DNA of 64,000 nt, taken from positions 650,402-714,401 of the forward strand of contig JXTB01000124.1 in NCBI GenBank assembly GCA_002914805.1, written 5' to 3'. This DNA is from Parasponia andersonii. Lineage: Eukaryota > Streptophyta > Magnoliopsida > Rosales > Cannabaceae. Under the pieces are notes generated by a model, which was given only the letters and a program-made list of their open reading frames with translations, was not told the DNA's origin and did not search any database. Below, piece after piece: positions 62,125 to 64,000 of this stretch; the first letter of the stretch is position 1; the number at the start of each line of letters is the position of its first letter. Both the position numbers and the translations under genes were made by a program.

Positions 62125-63431
62125 CCTGTGTGTATGTATATGTATGAGATCTGTAGTTTCTTGACCTTGAATCTATATAATGCATCTCAAAAACTCAGAA
62201 TTATGTGTTATTTCATTTGTTTTGTCTTAAGGTCTTTTTCTTGTTATGCCAGAAATCTTCAATGCAAGTTCTGTGAGTTTAGCTTGAGTTGTGTCTTTTA
62301 GATGTTTTTGTGGCTGGATTTTTGAATCTCATAGATCTGAAAATTGAGTCTTTCTTGGTTAGATATTCAAACAAAAAGGAATTGATTCTCTTGCTATGAT
62401 TAAAATCAGGTCATGTAAAGAAACATCAAGAACCAAACTTGGTGAAGATGACAGGACAGGCCAATCTTAATTAACAACCAAATCCATTTAGTTTCTTTTC
62501 TCTTTAGGGAAGTAGTTGAGAAAGCTTTTGAAAAACTGTTTCAAATAATACTCTCTCAAGTCTCAACCCAAAATTTTCTACATTATGGATCTAGAGGCAG
62601 GATAAAATCAGAACCTGTCATTGAAGTCTTTGTTTAATCATTTGAGAGGTAAAGTTCCATTTCCTGTGTTGGATCTATGCATATATGGTATTTCCTTAAA
62701 ATCTCAAGAGAAATGAAGAAAAAGGATATACTGGCCTTCTCTCTTTCATCACTTATAAGTTCTGTAATTCATTCTGCTATTTAGTAAGAATGAAAAGCTA
62801 AATTAAAAAAGAAAAGAAAACGGAATTGTTGGCTTCTATAATTTTTCAGACATTATTATTGCCAAGTTTAGCATACATACGAGTGATAAAACCGGCAGTC
62901 TTGCATTTACCATAACTTTTAGGATTTAACTCAAATTTTTTGGAATGAAAACTTTAGGGCCGCCCTCATTTGTGATTTTGGTGATAGAACTACACAAAAT
63001 GATGCTTCACAATATGATTCACAAAAATCAAAATATAATGTAGGGAAAAGAGGTGACACAACAGCATGTTTACGTGACTCGGAATTCCAGAAACAACAAA
63101 AGAATTCATTTGACTTCTTGAGACAGTACTCAAAAGCGTCAAAAATTTTAGAACTCTAGATGTTTTTTATTCAAGAACATGTGAAACGAAATTCATTTTT
63201 CTTTTTTACATTTTTATTTATATTTTCTAACTTAAATTTTAAGTTACGAGTTTGAGAACTCAGATTCAGTAGTTTACTACCCCACATATACGAGGGAGGA
63301 CCGTACATACTACTACTAAAAGTAGATTTCATACTTCCAATTTCTAAATTTACTGTGGATATCCTAGTGCCACTTAGTTAGTATTACTCTAATTGTACGT
63401 ATCATTCTCGATGTATAACTGGGAAAACACT
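62125..63431. other. ATL46 3' UTR and downstream region
   Basis: The first few hundred bases are probable 3' UTR. The rest is AT-rich with no coding signal or clear repeat. Confidence 0.5.
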
Positions 63432-63830
63432 ATTTGGAAGGACAGCCCGTCCATTATTTGTCCAATGATATTCTTATTCCCGTTGGATTTACCTTTGTGT
63501 ATTCTCATTTTCTAAAGTGATATTCCTAGGATTTGAATTCTCATTTTCTAAAGTGATATTCCTAGGATTTGAACACAGAACGGTTAAACAAGAGGTATCT
63601 TAATAATCACCACACTATTAATGTAATGGCACTGGCTACTAGAATACCTTTTGTGTGCTATCTACTAGGATATTTCTTGATTAAGATGTTATAGGTTTAA
63701 ATCTTAGAGCCGTCATTTTGGAGAATGAGAATACCCAAAGACAAACTCAATAAGAATAATAGTACAATTGGACAAATAACAGGCGGATCCACCGCTTTTT
63801 AAAAGTTGTCATTCCAACAGATAGTTCGAC
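63432..63830. mobile_element. Fold-back / MITE-like element with an internal 36-bp tandem duplication
   Basis: The left arm (about 63432-63520, with TTATTTGTCCAATGATATTC and TTTGTGTATTCTCATTTTC) is an inverted match of the right arm (about 63715-63830), which on the minus strand reads TTATTTGTCCAATTGTACTA and TTTGGGTATTCTCATTCTC. Outer ends TTGGAAGGACA and TTGGAATGACA also pair. Inner segments near 63560-63600 and 63680-63700 pair as well, so most of the 400 bases can fold. A 36-base unit is duplicated in tandem at 63501-63536 and 63537-63572. No coding capacity. The superfamily is not determined. Confidence 0.65.
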
Positions 63831-64000
63831 ATTGCATCTATCTCTTTTCTTTCTATTTTTCAAATGTATTGGCATGTAGTTTTTCTTAGGAAAATAATCA
63901 AAAATCGTGCATTTGTTTTAGCCAAATACCAGTTTTGACCCTATATTTTTTGAAATACAAAAAATATTTTCAATTTGTGAAATAGGATCAAAATTATTCA
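63831..64000. other. Window end, nothing recognised
   Basis: AT-rich sequence with short A- and T-runs; no gene, no clear repeat. Confidence 0.5.

Noticed and set aside
1-64000. Search for tRNA, rRNA, CRISPR arrays, prokaryotic operons or organelle inserts
   Set aside because: No cloverleaf B-box words in suitable context, no spaced identical repeats of CRISPR type, and no bacterial or plastid gene wording were seen.

Overview
This window is nuclear DNA of a flowering plant, almost certainly a eudicot and probably a rosid. The genes are split by GT..AG introns, intergenic DNA is very AT-rich, simple repeats are common, and plant-type transposable elements of several families are nested between genes. 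Two assembly blemishes are present: a single N at 39793 and a 265-base N run at 54021-54285.

Layout. 1-395 holds an exon of a Mutator-like (MULE) transposase on the minus strand, followed by a TCGAAA-rich tandem array (480-1020). 2010-15430 is a decayed minus-strand copy of a ubiquitin-conjugating enzyme gene, split by a 12.2-kb Tat-lineage Ty3/gypsy element (2495-14664). Then come seven host genes: a DEG9-type nuclear serine protease (16512-20161, +), a WAT1/MtN21-type EamA transporter (20902-22838, -), a small HIG1-domain mitochondrial protein (24533-28211, +, one 3.4-kb intron), a short atypical HLH regulator (29006-29338, +), an intact UBE2H/UBC4-5-6-type E2 enzyme (42697-45534, +), an LRR receptor-like pseudokinase (46977-50369, +) and an ATL46-type RING-H2 ubiquitin ligase (61033-62124, +). 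A degenerate gypsy element (about 32316-39438) carries a solo LTR nested in its gag, with a perfect 5-bp target duplication. A 7.9-kb CACTA element (50477-58406) sits just behind the receptor kinase. A fold-back MITE-like element lies near the right edge.

The most informative observation is that the fragments flanking the Tat element are one object. They are a partial, intron-containing, inverted copy of the intact E2 gene 28 kb away, and the retroelement landed in its fourth coding intron. From memory, DEG9, WAT1-related genes and ATL46 are also close neighbours on Arabidopsis chromosome 5 (At5g40200 to At5g40250), so this window looks like a conserved gene block inflated by transposons.

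Functionally, the E2 enzyme and the RING-H2 ligase are both ubiquitin-system parts, DEG9 is a nuclear protease, and the receptor kinase and transporter are membrane proteins. Nothing in the sequence shows that they act together; the grouping is best read as inherited gene order. I find no tRNA, rRNA, CRISPR or prokaryote-like system.
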